In this document: piece by piece, positions 1-5,953 of the stretch | Numbering within the stretch: the first letter of the stretch is position 1 | Layout of the letters: each line of letters begins with the position of its first letter | Source of the DNA: Fidelibacterota bacterium | GTDB taxonomy: Bacteria > Fidelibacterota > UBA2242 | NCBI GenBank assembly: GCA_023229045.1 | Contig: JALOAB010000082.1 | Coordinates: 1-8,718, forward strand | Direction: 5' to 3' | Length of the DNA stretch: 8,718 nt | Notes under the pieces: model-generated | Databases searched by the model: none | What the model was told of the DNA's origin: nothing | Seen by the model: the letters and a program-made list of their open reading frames with translations, nothing else | Translations under genes and position numbers: made by a program

Positions 1-299
1 GGCAGGAAAAAGCCTCTCTGGACGTAATGGATTTTCTGCGCGATTACCAGCAGAAAGGAGCCCGGCAAACCATCTGCACCGATGTGGCTTGCGACGGAAT
101 GCTGACCGGTCCGGCCTTTGAATTATATCGTGAAATCAAACGGGAATTCGCCGAACTTTTCCTGATTGCCAGCGGTGGAGTAGGGCGGATTGATGATATT
201 TACCAACTCCAGGATAACGGCATCGACGGCGTTATCATCGGCAAAGCGCTTTACGAAGGCCGCATCAGTCTGGCAGAATTGAAAGGTTTTTTATGTTAG
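1..299 (+). CDS. hisA: HisA, phosphoribosylformimino-AICAR-phosphate isomerase (3' end only)
   Basis: This is the C-terminal part, about 99 residues, of the (beta/alpha)8-barrel isomerase that converts ProFAR to PRFAR in histidine biosynthesis in the cytosol. The frame is open from base 3, so the gene begins upstream of the window; the internal ATG at 27 is not the start. Seen directly: the phosphate-site segment ICTDVACDGMLTGP, in which the Asp of TD and the DG pair are family hallmarks, then IASGGVG, and the terminal VIIGKALYEGRISLAEL, which is the usual HisA ending. A Cys stands where an Arg or Lys often sits before the DG, a tolerated variation as far as I recall. The stop (297-299) lies inside hisF, with a 7-base overlap, and hisF is the next pathway step. 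Identification is firm, but the N-terminal catalytic Asp cannot be checked. Confidence 0.95.
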   Translation, partial: QEKASLDVMDFLRDYQQKGARQTICTDVACDGMLTGPAFELYREIKREFAELFLIASGGVGRIDDIYQLQDNGIDGVIIGKALYEGRISLAELKGFLC

Positions 300-1048
300 C
301 CAAACGAATTATTCCCTGTCTCGATATCAGGGACGGGCAGACCGTCAAGGGCGTCAATTTTATCAATATCCGACATGCCGGCGATCCGGTTGAACTCGGC
401 GCGGCTTATGCCGAGCAAGGCGCCGACGAACTGGTCTTTCTGGACATTACCGCTTCTGTTGAAAAACGCGGGACGTTCGTCGAATTGGTGCGCGAAATCG
501 CGAAACATCTGAACATTCCGTTTACGGTAGGCGGCGGAGTGCGCGACGCCGAGGATGTTGCTCGCCTGCTGAATGCCGGCGCCGATAAGATTTCGGTCAA
601 TACTGCGGCGGTCAATAATCCAGGTTTGATCGAGAAATTGGCCAGCCGGTTCGGCAGTCAATGCGTCGTAGTGGCTATCGATACCAAACACACGGCACAC
701 GGCGATGTGGTTTATATTAATGGCGGACGCACTCCGACGGATAAAATCACCCAGGATTGGGCGCGGCAGGTCACCGAACTGGGCGCCGGTGAAATTCTGT
801 TGACTTCGATGGATCACGATGGCACAAAAAATGGGTTTGCACTGGAAATTACCCGGGAATTATCGGAAAACCTGCCGATACCAGTGATCGCGTCGGGCGG
901 TGCCGGAGCGTTGTCACATTTTATTGATGTTTTCAAAAAAGGTAAAGCCGACGCGGCCCTAGCCGCCAGCATTTTTCACTTCGGCGAAATCCCGATTCCG
1001 ACTCTGAAACAATACTTAAAATCGAATGGATTAGAGGTGCGCTTATGA
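293..1048 (+). CDS. hisF: HisF, imidazole glycerol phosphate synthase cyclase subunit
   Basis: This 251-residue protein is the cyclase half of IGP synthase. It joins ammonia delivered by the glutaminase HisH to PRFAR, giving imidazole glycerol phosphate and AICAR. The length is normal and the whole (beta/alpha)8 barrel is present. Seen directly: RIIPCLDIRDG with the catalytic Asp at residue 11, VFLDITAS, the phosphate-binding TVGGGVRD, GADKISVNTAA, the second catalytic Asp at residue 130 in VVAIDTK, LLTSMDHDGT, IASGGAG and the C-terminal AALAASIFHF. Both catalytic Asp residues fall at the numbers known for Thermotoga maritima HisF. The start is supported by an AAAGG ribosome site (282-286) six bases ahead and by alignment to the family N-terminus. 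It overlaps hisA by 7 and hisIE by 4 bases, so it is part of one operon. hisH is not in the window and is presumably upstream. Confidence 0.98.
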   Translation: MLAKRIIPCLDIRDGQTVKGVNFINIRHAGDPVELGAAYAEQGADELVFLDITASVEKRGTFVELVREIAKHLNIPFTVGGGVRDAEDVARLLNAGADKISVNTAAVNNPGLIEKLASRFGSQCVVVAIDTKHTAHGDVVYINGGRTPTDKITQDWARQVTELGAGEILLTSMDHDGTKNGFALEITRELSENLPIPVIASGGAGALSHFIDVFKKGKADAALAASIFHFGEIPIPTLKQYLKSNGLEVRL

Positions 1049-1641
1049 ATATAGATTTCGAGAAAAACGACGGACTCGTCCCGGCCATTATCCAGGATGA
1101 AACGACCGGCAAGGTGCTGATGCTCGGTTATATGAACCGCGAGTCTTATGAGAAAACTCGGGCAACCGGCAAAGTCACATTCTTCAGCCGCAGTCGCCAG
1201 ACACTCTGGACGAAAGGCGAAACTTCCGGTAATTTCATGGAAGTCAGAGAAATTTTAAGCGATTGTGACGACGATACCCTGCTGGTCAAAGTCAAACCAA
1301 GCGGACCGACCTGCCATACCGGATCGGATACCTGTTTCAATGAGAAAAATGTTGCGGTTCGACCGTTTATCTACGAACTGGAAGAAATCATCCGTGACCG
1401 CCGCGAGAATCCGAAAGTCGGTTCCTATACTAACGAGTTGTTCGATGCCGGAATCAAGCGCATTGCCCAGAAAGTTGGCGAGGAGGCCACTGAAGTCGTC
1501 ATCGATGCCGTCTCGGACAATATCCCGCGTATGCAGGAAGAAGTCGCGGATTTGCTATACCATCTATTGGTGCTATTAAACGATAAAAATGTCGCTTTTG
1601 ATAACGTAATGAATGTGCTGGAAAAGCGACATAAGAAGTGA
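1045..1641 (+). CDS. hisIE: HisIE, fused phosphoribosyl-AMP cyclohydrolase / phosphoribosyl-ATP pyrophosphatase
   Basis: This 198-residue bifunctional cytosolic enzyme catalyses steps two and three of histidine synthesis. The HisE domain cleaves pyrophosphate from PR-ATP, and the HisI domain then opens the adenine ring of PR-AMP. HisI occupies about residues 1-105: VLMLGYMN, FFSRSRQTLWTKGETSGN, the metal-site Asp residues 73, 75 and 77 (DCDDD) and Cys74, Cys90, Cys97. The cysteine spacing of 16 then 7 matches the zinc ligands known in the archaeal HisI structure. HisE occupies about residues 108-198: SYTNELFDAG, QKVGEEATEVVID and EEVADLLYHLLVLL, carrying the acidic MazG-like metal ligands. 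The start is an ATGA overlap with the hisF stop, preceded by the purine-rich GAGGTG (1034-1039). It is the last his gene; a hairpin follows the stop within 10 bases. Confidence 0.97.
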   Translation: MNIDFEKNDGLVPAIIQDETTGKVLMLGYMNRESYEKTRATGKVTFFSRSRQTLWTKGETSGNFMEVREILSDCDDDTLLVKVKPSGPTCHTGSDTCFNEKNVAVRPFIYELEEIIRDRRENPKVGSYTNELFDAGIKRIAQKVGEEATEVVIDAVSDNIPRMQEEVADLLYHLLVLLNDKNVAFDNVMNVLEKRHKK

Positions 1642-1649
1642 CATGTGAC

Positions 1650-1687
1650 GGGTGGTGAGTTAATTCGTGAAACGTTAATTACCACTC
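1650..1687 (+). other. Stem-loop just after hisIE
   Basis: This is an imperfect hairpin beginning nine bases after the hisIE stop. Bases 1650-1658 pair with 1679-1687 (including two G-T pairs), 1660-1663 (TTAA) with 1675-1678, and CG 1666-1667 with CG 1673-1674, around a five-base loop. One base (1659) and two bases (1664-1665) are bulged. No T-run follows, so it is not a classical intrinsic terminator, although its position could let it protect or end the his transcript. It also forms one end of the putative repeat element. Confidence 0.4.
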
Positions 1688-1737
1688 AAATGCCAGTCCC
1701 GCTCCGATCGGGTATCTATTTCCTGATTGCCCGCAAT

Positions 1738-1757
1738 CTGAAAAAAACTCTTTTCAG
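1738..1757. other. Perfect 7-bp inverted repeat
   Basis: CTGAAAA (1738-1744) is followed after a six-base loop by its exact reverse complement TTTTCAG (1751-1757). The stem is AT-rich and lies inside the hisIE-mutS spacer. The left arm runs into a stretch of seven A's (1741-1747), so on the minus strand it reads as a hairpin with T's in the loop rather than after the stem, which argues against a standard terminator. Its function is unknown. Confidence 0.35.
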
Positions 1758-1794
1758 CTAGAAGATCACCTACTTGAAATAATCTCCTGGTAAT

Positions 1795-1826
1795 GTTCTC
1801 GGTCAGGTTTGAGAACCCAACCGAAC
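1795..1826. other. Stem-loop with two alternative pairings
   Basis: Two mutually exclusive folds are visible. One is a perfect 6-bp stem, GTTCTC (1795-1800) with GAGAAC (1811-1816). The other is a longer 11-bp interrupted stem: GTTC (1795-1798) with GAAC (1823-1826), GGT (1801-1803) with ACC (1820-1822), and GGTT (1806-1809) with AACC (1814-1817), closing on the four-base loop TGAG. No T-run follows. It lies about 100 bases upstream of mutS inside the putative repeat. Whether the switch between folds matters is unknown. Confidence 0.35.
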
Positions 1827-1876
1827 TTGTTGCTATTCGCGTTCATTCGTGGTTAAGTCTTTTTCAATTTTCCCAT

Positions 1877-1905
1877 TTTCAACATTGCATGACTTTCTGT
1901 ATATT
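1877..1905 (+). promoter_or_regulatory. Weak candidate promoter for mutS
   Basis: TATATT (1900-1905) matches five of six bases of a sigma-70 -10 box. TTTCAA (1877-1882) lies 17 bases upstream and matches only three of six bases of a -35 box. The same -10 area, TATATTTC, is one base from the TAnnTTTG element described for Bacteroidetes promoters. Transcription from here would leave a very short mutS leader. This is pattern matching only, in an organism whose promoter consensus is unknown. Confidence 0.2.
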
Positions 1906-1925
1906 TCAGCCGGAAATGAACAGGA

Positions 1926-4544
1926 ATGACTAAAGTCAGCGAAAAGATCGACGAAACCACTCCGGTCATGCGCCAGTATAACTCCGTCAAGACCAAGTAT
2001 CCCGACGCACTGGTGCTTTTCCGCATGGGCGATTTTTACGAAACTTTCCGCGAAGACGCCAAACAAGCCGCCAAAATCCTGAATATCACGCTCACCAAGC
2101 GCGCTAACGGCAAGGCGGCTTCCGTGCCATTAGCCGGCTTCCCGTATCATGCGCTCGAATCTTACTTGCATAAACTGCTCAAAGCCGGCTTGAAAGTCGC
2201 CATCTGCGAACAGGTCGAGGATCCCAAATTAGCTAAGGGCGTTGTCAAACGCGCCGTCGTCGAAATCGTCACTCCCGGCACCGCCATTTCCGATCGTTTC
2301 CTGGAAAAAGAAAAGAATAATTACCTCGTTTCAGTTTTCATCAATGAAAACAGCGCCGGACTGGCCGCACTGGACATCTCCACCGGCGAATTTTACCTGA
2401 GTGAAATCTCAGCGGAACGTTTAGCCGAAGCCGTACGCGATTTGCGACCGGCGGAAATCATCTGCCCGGAATCGATTCAGAAAAATATCCGTTCCTTGTT
2501 TGCCAGTCAGGTTTTGCGCGTTACTCCGCTTGAGGATTGGATTTTTACTTACGAGACCGCCTATCAGACCCTGATCGAACATTTTAAGACCGACTCGCTG
2601 AAGGGATTCGGTTGTCAGACTGCCGTGCAGGGCATTACCGCCGCCGGCCCGATTTTGTATTATCTGCGCCAAAATTACCAGACCAATCTCCAGCATATTT
2701 ATGCCATCCGTAACCTTGCCACCGACGAAGCCGTTCTGATCGACGACTTTACCCGCCGCAATCTGGAAATTTTTCAAACCATGCAGACCGGCGCCCGACA
2801 AGGCGCTCTCATGGACGTCATCGATCTGACGGTCACCCCGATGGGCGTGCGCCTGCTGACCAAATGGCTGATCCGTCCGTTGCGCAATCCGGCTGACATT
2901 GAGCGGCGTCTTGACGCAGTGGAATTCCTGCACAATAACGCCAAAATTCGCCGTAACCTGCGCGAAATCCTAAGCCATTGCGGTGATCTGGAACGTCTGC
3001 TGGCGCGTCTCAGTACTAACCGCGCCTCCGCCCGTGAAATCGTTGCTCTTAAAAATACTCTGAAACTCATTCCTGATATCCTTAAACTGCTTCCCGAGCA
3101 ATCGGCTTTCGCTTCGATTCTCAGTGAATTTAATCCCTTGCCGGAATTGGTGGAAGTCCTCGATCGGGCGGTCAAAGACGAAAATTTGCCCCTCAGCATT
3201 CGCGAAGGCGGTTTCATAAAAGACGGCTATTCGACTGAACTCGATGAATACCGCCATATCACTCATCACGGCAAAGAATGGATCGCCCGTCTGCAGGAAA
3301 CCGAACGTCAGAAACTCGGCATATCTTCGCTGAAGATTGGTTACAATAAAGTCTTCGGTTATTATATCGAAGTCACCCGCGCCCATGCCGAAAAAATTCC
3401 GCCGGAATACATCCGTAAGCAAACTCTCGTCAATACCGAGCGTTTCATTACGCCCGAACTGAAAGAGTACGAAGAGAAATTACTGAACGCCGAAGAACGC
3501 ATCAGCCAACTCGAGTTCGAACTCTTTCAGGCTCTGCGGGAGCAAATTCTGCAATATATCGCCAGTATTCAGAAAAATGCAGTCGCTCTGGCGCAGATCG
3601 ACGTTCTGGCAGGACTGGCTGAGCTTGCCGAGAAAAACCGTTACTGCCGCCCGGTAATTAATACCGGCACGACGCTTGAAATTCAAGCCGGGCGCCATCC
3701 GGTCGTGGAACACCTATTGCCGCCGGGCGAAAAGTTCATTACCAATGATCTGTATATCGACAATCTCAGCCAACAAATATTGATCATCACCGGACCGAAT
3801 ATGGCTGGCAAATCGACCTACCTGCGCCAGATCGGCTTAATTGTTTTAATGGCGCAAATCGGTAGTTTCGTGCCGGCTGAATCGGCTACGATCGGCATCG
3901 TTGATAAGATTTTCACCCGTGTCGGCGCCAGCGACAATCTGGCCGCCGGCGAATCAACTTTCTTAATGGAAATGCACGAGACCGCCAACATCCTGAACAA
4001 TGTCACGCCCCATTCGCTGGTTTTGCTGGATGAGATCGGACGCGGCACCTCAACCTACGATGGTATGGCGATCGCCTGGTCGGTGACCGAATACCTGCAC
4101 AATCATCCGAACGTCGCCGCTAAAACCCTGTTCGCGACTCACTACCACGAACTGACCGAGATCGAAAAAATCCTGCCGCGCGTGAAAAATTACAACGTGG
4201 CGGTGCGCGAATATGGCGACCGGGTTATTTTCCTGCGCAAGATTATTCCCGGCGGTTGCGACAAAAGCTACGGCATTCACGTTGCCCAGATGGCGGGCGT
4301 TCCGCCGGATGTAATTCGCCGCGCCAAGGAAATTTTATCGAATCTGAATCCGGCGGAAAGAATCCTGCCGACCGATCGCGAAAAGTTCCGCCGCCTGCCG
4401 GAAACAGACACCAACCAGCTCGGCTTGTTCGGCGCTGAAGACAGTAAATTAAAGAAAATGCTTGCGGAAGTTGATATTAATAACCTGACTCCCCTGGAGG
4501 CTTTGAAGAAACTCGATGAAATCAAAAGGAACTTTGGGAGTTGA
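1926..4544 (+). CDS. mutS: MutS, DNA mismatch repair ATPase
   Basis: This 872-residue protein recognises mispairs and small loops as a clamp-like dimer and recruits MutL. It has the full length of bacterial MutS1. The N-terminal mismatch domain carries GDFYETF with the mispair-stacking Phe37 and Glu39 (F-x-E motif). The connector and lever/clamp domains follow, with FGYYIEVTRAH near residue 480. The ABC-type ATPase has Walker A GPNMAGKST (623-631), STFLMEM, Walker B LVLLDEIGRGTS with Asp702-Glu703, and the switch THYHEL (His739). The C-terminus has QLGLF (831-835), which fits the sliding-clamp binding motif, and a DINNLTPLEAL dimerisation tail. A stop at 1917-1919 in the same frame fixes ATG 1926 as the earliest ATG. 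The ribosome site is poor: AGGA abuts the start, and a six-codon reading frame (1916-1933) overlaps it. No mutL lies in the window. Confidence 0.98.
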   Translation: MTKVSEKIDETTPVMRQYNSVKTKYPDALVLFRMGDFYETFREDAKQAAKILNITLTKRANGKAASVPLAGFPYHALESYLHKLLKAGLKVAICEQVEDPKLAKGVVKRAVVEIVTPGTAISDRFLEKEKNNYLVSVFINENSAGLAALDISTGEFYLSEISAERLAEAVRDLRPAEIICPESIQKNIRSLFASQVLRVTPLEDWIFTYETAYQTLIEHFKTDSLKGFGCQTAVQGITAAGPILYYLRQNYQTNLQHIYAIRNLATDEAVLIDDFTRRNLEIFQTMQTGARQGALMDVIDLTVTPMGVRLLTKWLIRPLRNPADIERRLDAVEFLHNNAKIRRNLREILSHCGDLERLLARLSTNRASAREIVALKNTLKLIPDILKLLPEQSAFASILSEFNPLPELVEVLDRAVKDENLPLSIREGGFIKDGYSTELDEYRHITHHGKEWIARLQETERQKLGISSLKIGYNKVFGYYIEVTRAHAEKIPPEYIRKQTLVNTERFITPELKEYEEKLLNAEERISQLEFELFQALREQILQYIASIQKNAVALAQIDVLAGLAELAEKNRYCRPVINTGTTLEIQAGRHPVVEHLLPPGEKFITNDLYIDNLSQQILIITGPNMAGKSTYLRQIGLIVLMAQIGSFVPAESATIGIVDKIFTRVGASDNLAAGESTFLMEMHETANILNNVTPHSLVLLDEIGRGTSTYDGMAIAWSVTEYLHNHPNVAAKTLFATHYHELTEIEKILPRVKNYNVAVREYGDRVIFLRKIIPGGCDKSYGIHVAQMAGVPPDVIRRAKEILSNLNPAERILPTDREKFRRLPETDTNQLGLFGAEDSKLKKMLAEVDINNLTPLEALKKLDEIKRNFGS

Positions 4545-4593
4545 GCGCTTCCGGTAGAAGGTTTTGGAACTTTCTCCATTCGGCATCCGTATC

Positions 4594-4599
4594 AGGAAG
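4594..4599 (+). promoter_or_regulatory. Ribosome binding site deciding the porV-like start
   Basis: AGGAAG lies six bases before ATG 4606, ideal spacing. The reading frame could be extended to a TTG at 4564, but that would place 14 charged and polar residues before the signal peptide and lacks a comparable site. I therefore choose 4606. Confidence 0.7.
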
Positions 4600-4605
4600 A
4601 CTTTA

Positions 4606-5709
4606 ATGCTGAATCGAACGAATCATAAATTACTTTCAATAATTCTGGTAATATTTTCCCTGACGGTTGCCGAACTAAAAGCTTTCGGCGACAAGTACGC
4701 CGGTGAATTTTTGAAATTTGGATTGGGTGTGCGGGAAATGGCGCTGGGCGGCGCCGTTAGTGCCGATCCAACCGCCGTTGCCGCCCATTATTGGAACCCG
4801 GCCAGTCTGGTTGGTAATTCCCATTTTTCCGGCAGTCTGATGCATACCGAAGAATTTGCCGGAGCGATCGCACTCGATCATTTTGCTTTAGCCTTACCTG
4901 GCAAAGGCGAATATTCTTATGGCGCTGGCTATTTCAGGATCGGCGTCGATGACATTGTCGATACGCATGATGCACTGCTCGACCTCGGTACGGATGGTCT
5001 GGGCCCCGGCGATGAAGGCTATCCCGGACCGGATGCCGACGGCACGGAGGGCAATGGCAAACTCGATCCGGGCGAACGCCTTGATTATGGCAAATTTGGT
5101 TCTTTCGGGGCGAGCGAGAATGCGGCTTTTTTTTCAGTTGCCAAACAATTACGTCCCAAACTGAAGATTGGCGGGACTCTCAAGACGATCTACCGCTCGC
5201 TGGGCGACGACAAAGCTTATGGACTCGGTTTCGATGTTGCCGTACTCTATCAGCTCACACCGCGAATTAATCTGGCGGCGGTATTAAATGACGCTACGAC
5301 GACTTTCATGCTCTGGAACGATGGCGAACGCGAAATCATTGTTCCGAGTCTGCGGCTAGGTGGTTCAGCCCACTATACTCTGAAAAAAATATCACTGCAG
5401 ATCAATCCACTGATCGGCGCCGATATCCTATTCGAGGGACGTCAAAATACAGCCGATCTGAACCTCGGCGGAATTACCGCCCGCGCCCGGTTAGGTTTGG
5501 AGGTCATCTACAAGGAAACTCTGGCTTTACGTGCCGGTCGCGACGATCTTGGTAATCCGCAGATCGGTCTTGGTCTGAGCGCGCCCTTTGGCAGTATCGA
5601 TTATGGGCTTGGTCTGGGCGGTTCATACGCCGAATTCGGTTCCTCGCACCGCATCGCATTGACCCTGCATTTTGCCGAACTGCGCCAGGCTATCAAGACC
5701 TATCTATAA
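4606..5709 (+). CDS. PorV/PorQ-family outer-membrane beta-barrel protein
   Basis: This is a 367-residue exported protein. Residues 1-26 form a signal peptide (basic MLNRTNHK, hydrophobic core 9-21, likely cleavage after LKA). The mature start, YAGEFLKFGLGVREMALGGAVSA followed by AAHYWNPASL (about 31-68), is the hallmark of the PorV/PorQ (UPF0164) group, FadL-like barrels of FCB bacteria. Some members serve as type IX secretion components; others have no known role. Alternating polar/hydrophobic strands run to the end, closing with SHRIALTLHF. Residues about 124-160 form an acidic, Gly-rich insert (PDADGTEGNGKLDPGE at 142-157) resembling a calcium-binding loop. The gene starts 61 bases after mutS with no convincing terminator between, so co-transcription is possible, although no functional link to repair is evident. 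Whether this copy acts in secretion cannot be told from sequence. Confidence 0.82.
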   Translation: MLNRTNHKLLSIILVIFSLTVAELKAFGDKYAGEFLKFGLGVREMALGGAVSADPTAVAAHYWNPASLVGNSHFSGSLMHTEEFAGAIALDHFALALPGKGEYSYGAGYFRIGVDDIVDTHDALLDLGTDGLGPGDEGYPGPDADGTEGNGKLDPGERLDYGKFGSFGASENAAFFSVAKQLRPKLKIGGTLKTIYRSLGDDKAYGLGFDVAVLYQLTPRINLAAVLNDATTTFMLWNDGEREIIVPSLRLGGSAHYTLKKISLQINPLIGADILFEGRQNTADLNLGGITARARLGLEVIYKETLALRAGRDDLGNPQIGLGLSAPFGSIDYGLGLGGSYAEFGSSHRIALTLHFAELRQAIKTYL

Positions 5710-5781
5710 TTATTATTCAAAAGATCAAAATATTCGTTATTTGATAAAACCAGTATGGATTTTGACGGAATTATTATTCAA
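5708..5781. repeat. Exact 13-base direct repeat in the AT-rich spacer
   Basis: AATTATTATTCAA occurs at 5708-5720, overlapping the stop codon of the PorV-family gene, and again at 5769-5781, 61 bases apart. The sequence is of low complexity, so chance is a real possibility. A small AT hairpin (ATCAAA 5724-5729 with TTTGAT 5740-5745) lies between the copies and is too weak to call a terminator. Confidence 0.4.
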
Positions 5782-5889
5782 TTCAATACGGCTGGAATCG
5801 GATTATCTGGGTACAATCTGACGAATAGCATCTTCTATGATAGCGATATTGTAAAGTTTGTTTTTCCGGTCGGGATTAGCGAATTTTGA
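5755..5889 (+). CDS. Possible small ORF, 44 residues, unknown
   Basis: An ATG-initiated frame of 44 codons (starts MDFDGIIIQF, ends FPVGISEF) fills most of the spacer before the DUF512 gene. It is in the same frame as the preceding barrel gene, and that frame stays open for all 59 codons after the barrel stop, which is a little unusual in AT-rich DNA. No ribosome site precedes it and I recognise no family. It may be a decayed gene fragment, a small peptide gene or chance. The rest of the 244-base spacer (5710-5953) holds only the 13-base repeat and isolated promoter-like hexamers (TTGACG 5762-5767; TATGAT 5836-5841) without proper partners. Confidence 0.15.
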   Translation: MDFDGIIIQFNTAGIGLSGYNLTNSIFYDSDIVKFVFPVGISEF

Positions 5890-5953
5890 GCGTTCTTTTT
5901 TGGTTGTACTTGAAAAATTAAATAATCCTGAAGTAGAAATTGGTATCGGAGCG

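Larger units (their letters stand above)
1650..1860. repeat. Probable dispersed intergenic repeat element between hisIE and mutS
   Basis: The hisIE-mutS spacer is 284 bases long and holds no recognisable gene, but it is far from featureless. It is flanked by two copies of an 11-base motif differing at one position, GTTAATTCGTG at 1659-1669 and GTTCATTCGTG at 1841-1851, in the same orientation. Between them lie stem-loops at 1650-1687, 1738-1757 and 1795-1826. The minus strand carries an open frame of 55 codons plus stop (1842 down to 1675) with no ATG, reading for example VGFSNLTENITRRLFQ. The end motif, read on the minus strand as TTAACCACGAATGAACGCG, resembles intergenic repeats I recall from many environmental genomes; I cannot confirm this without a search. 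Exact boundaries are unknown. It could instead be a structured leader or decayed DNA. Confidence 0.45.

Noticed and set aside
184..192. Der second P-loop Ala188 in place of the usual Val (residue numbers)
   Set aside because: A conservative change next to intact Gly-Lys-Ser ligands; not evidence of lost GTPase activity.
296..817. Long minus-strand open frame (173 codons) opposite hisF
   Set aside because: It is fully antisense to a complete, motif-verified hisF and shows no recognisable protein features; it is explained by codon bias of the sense gene.
1704..1711. CCGATCGG palindrome in the hisIE-mutS spacer
   Set aside because: An eight-base palindrome is expected by chance at this scale and has no positional support as an operator.
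1833..2066. Minus-strand frame of 77 codons spanning the mutS start
   Set aside because: Most of it is antisense to the conserved MutS N-terminus. Its last part reads through the putative repeat end, which explains why it stays open.
2421..2933. Minus-strand open frame of 170 codons, and overlapping ones to 3422, opposite mutS
   Set aside because: mutS is intact across the whole span with all family motifs; the antisense frames are shadows.
4547..4566. CTTC/GAAG hairpin followed by TTTT after mutS
   Set aside because: The stem has only four base pairs and the T-run only four bases; too weak to call an intrinsic terminator.
4564..4605. Upstream TTG start for the PorV-family gene
   Set aside because: It adds 14 residues before an otherwise standard signal peptide and has no ribosome site, whereas ATG 4606 has AGGAAG at six bases.
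5858..5953. N-terminal extension of the DUF512 protein from TTG 5858
   Set aside because: The 32 extra residues do not match the family, which begins at the M-I-x-I segment of the PDZ domain.
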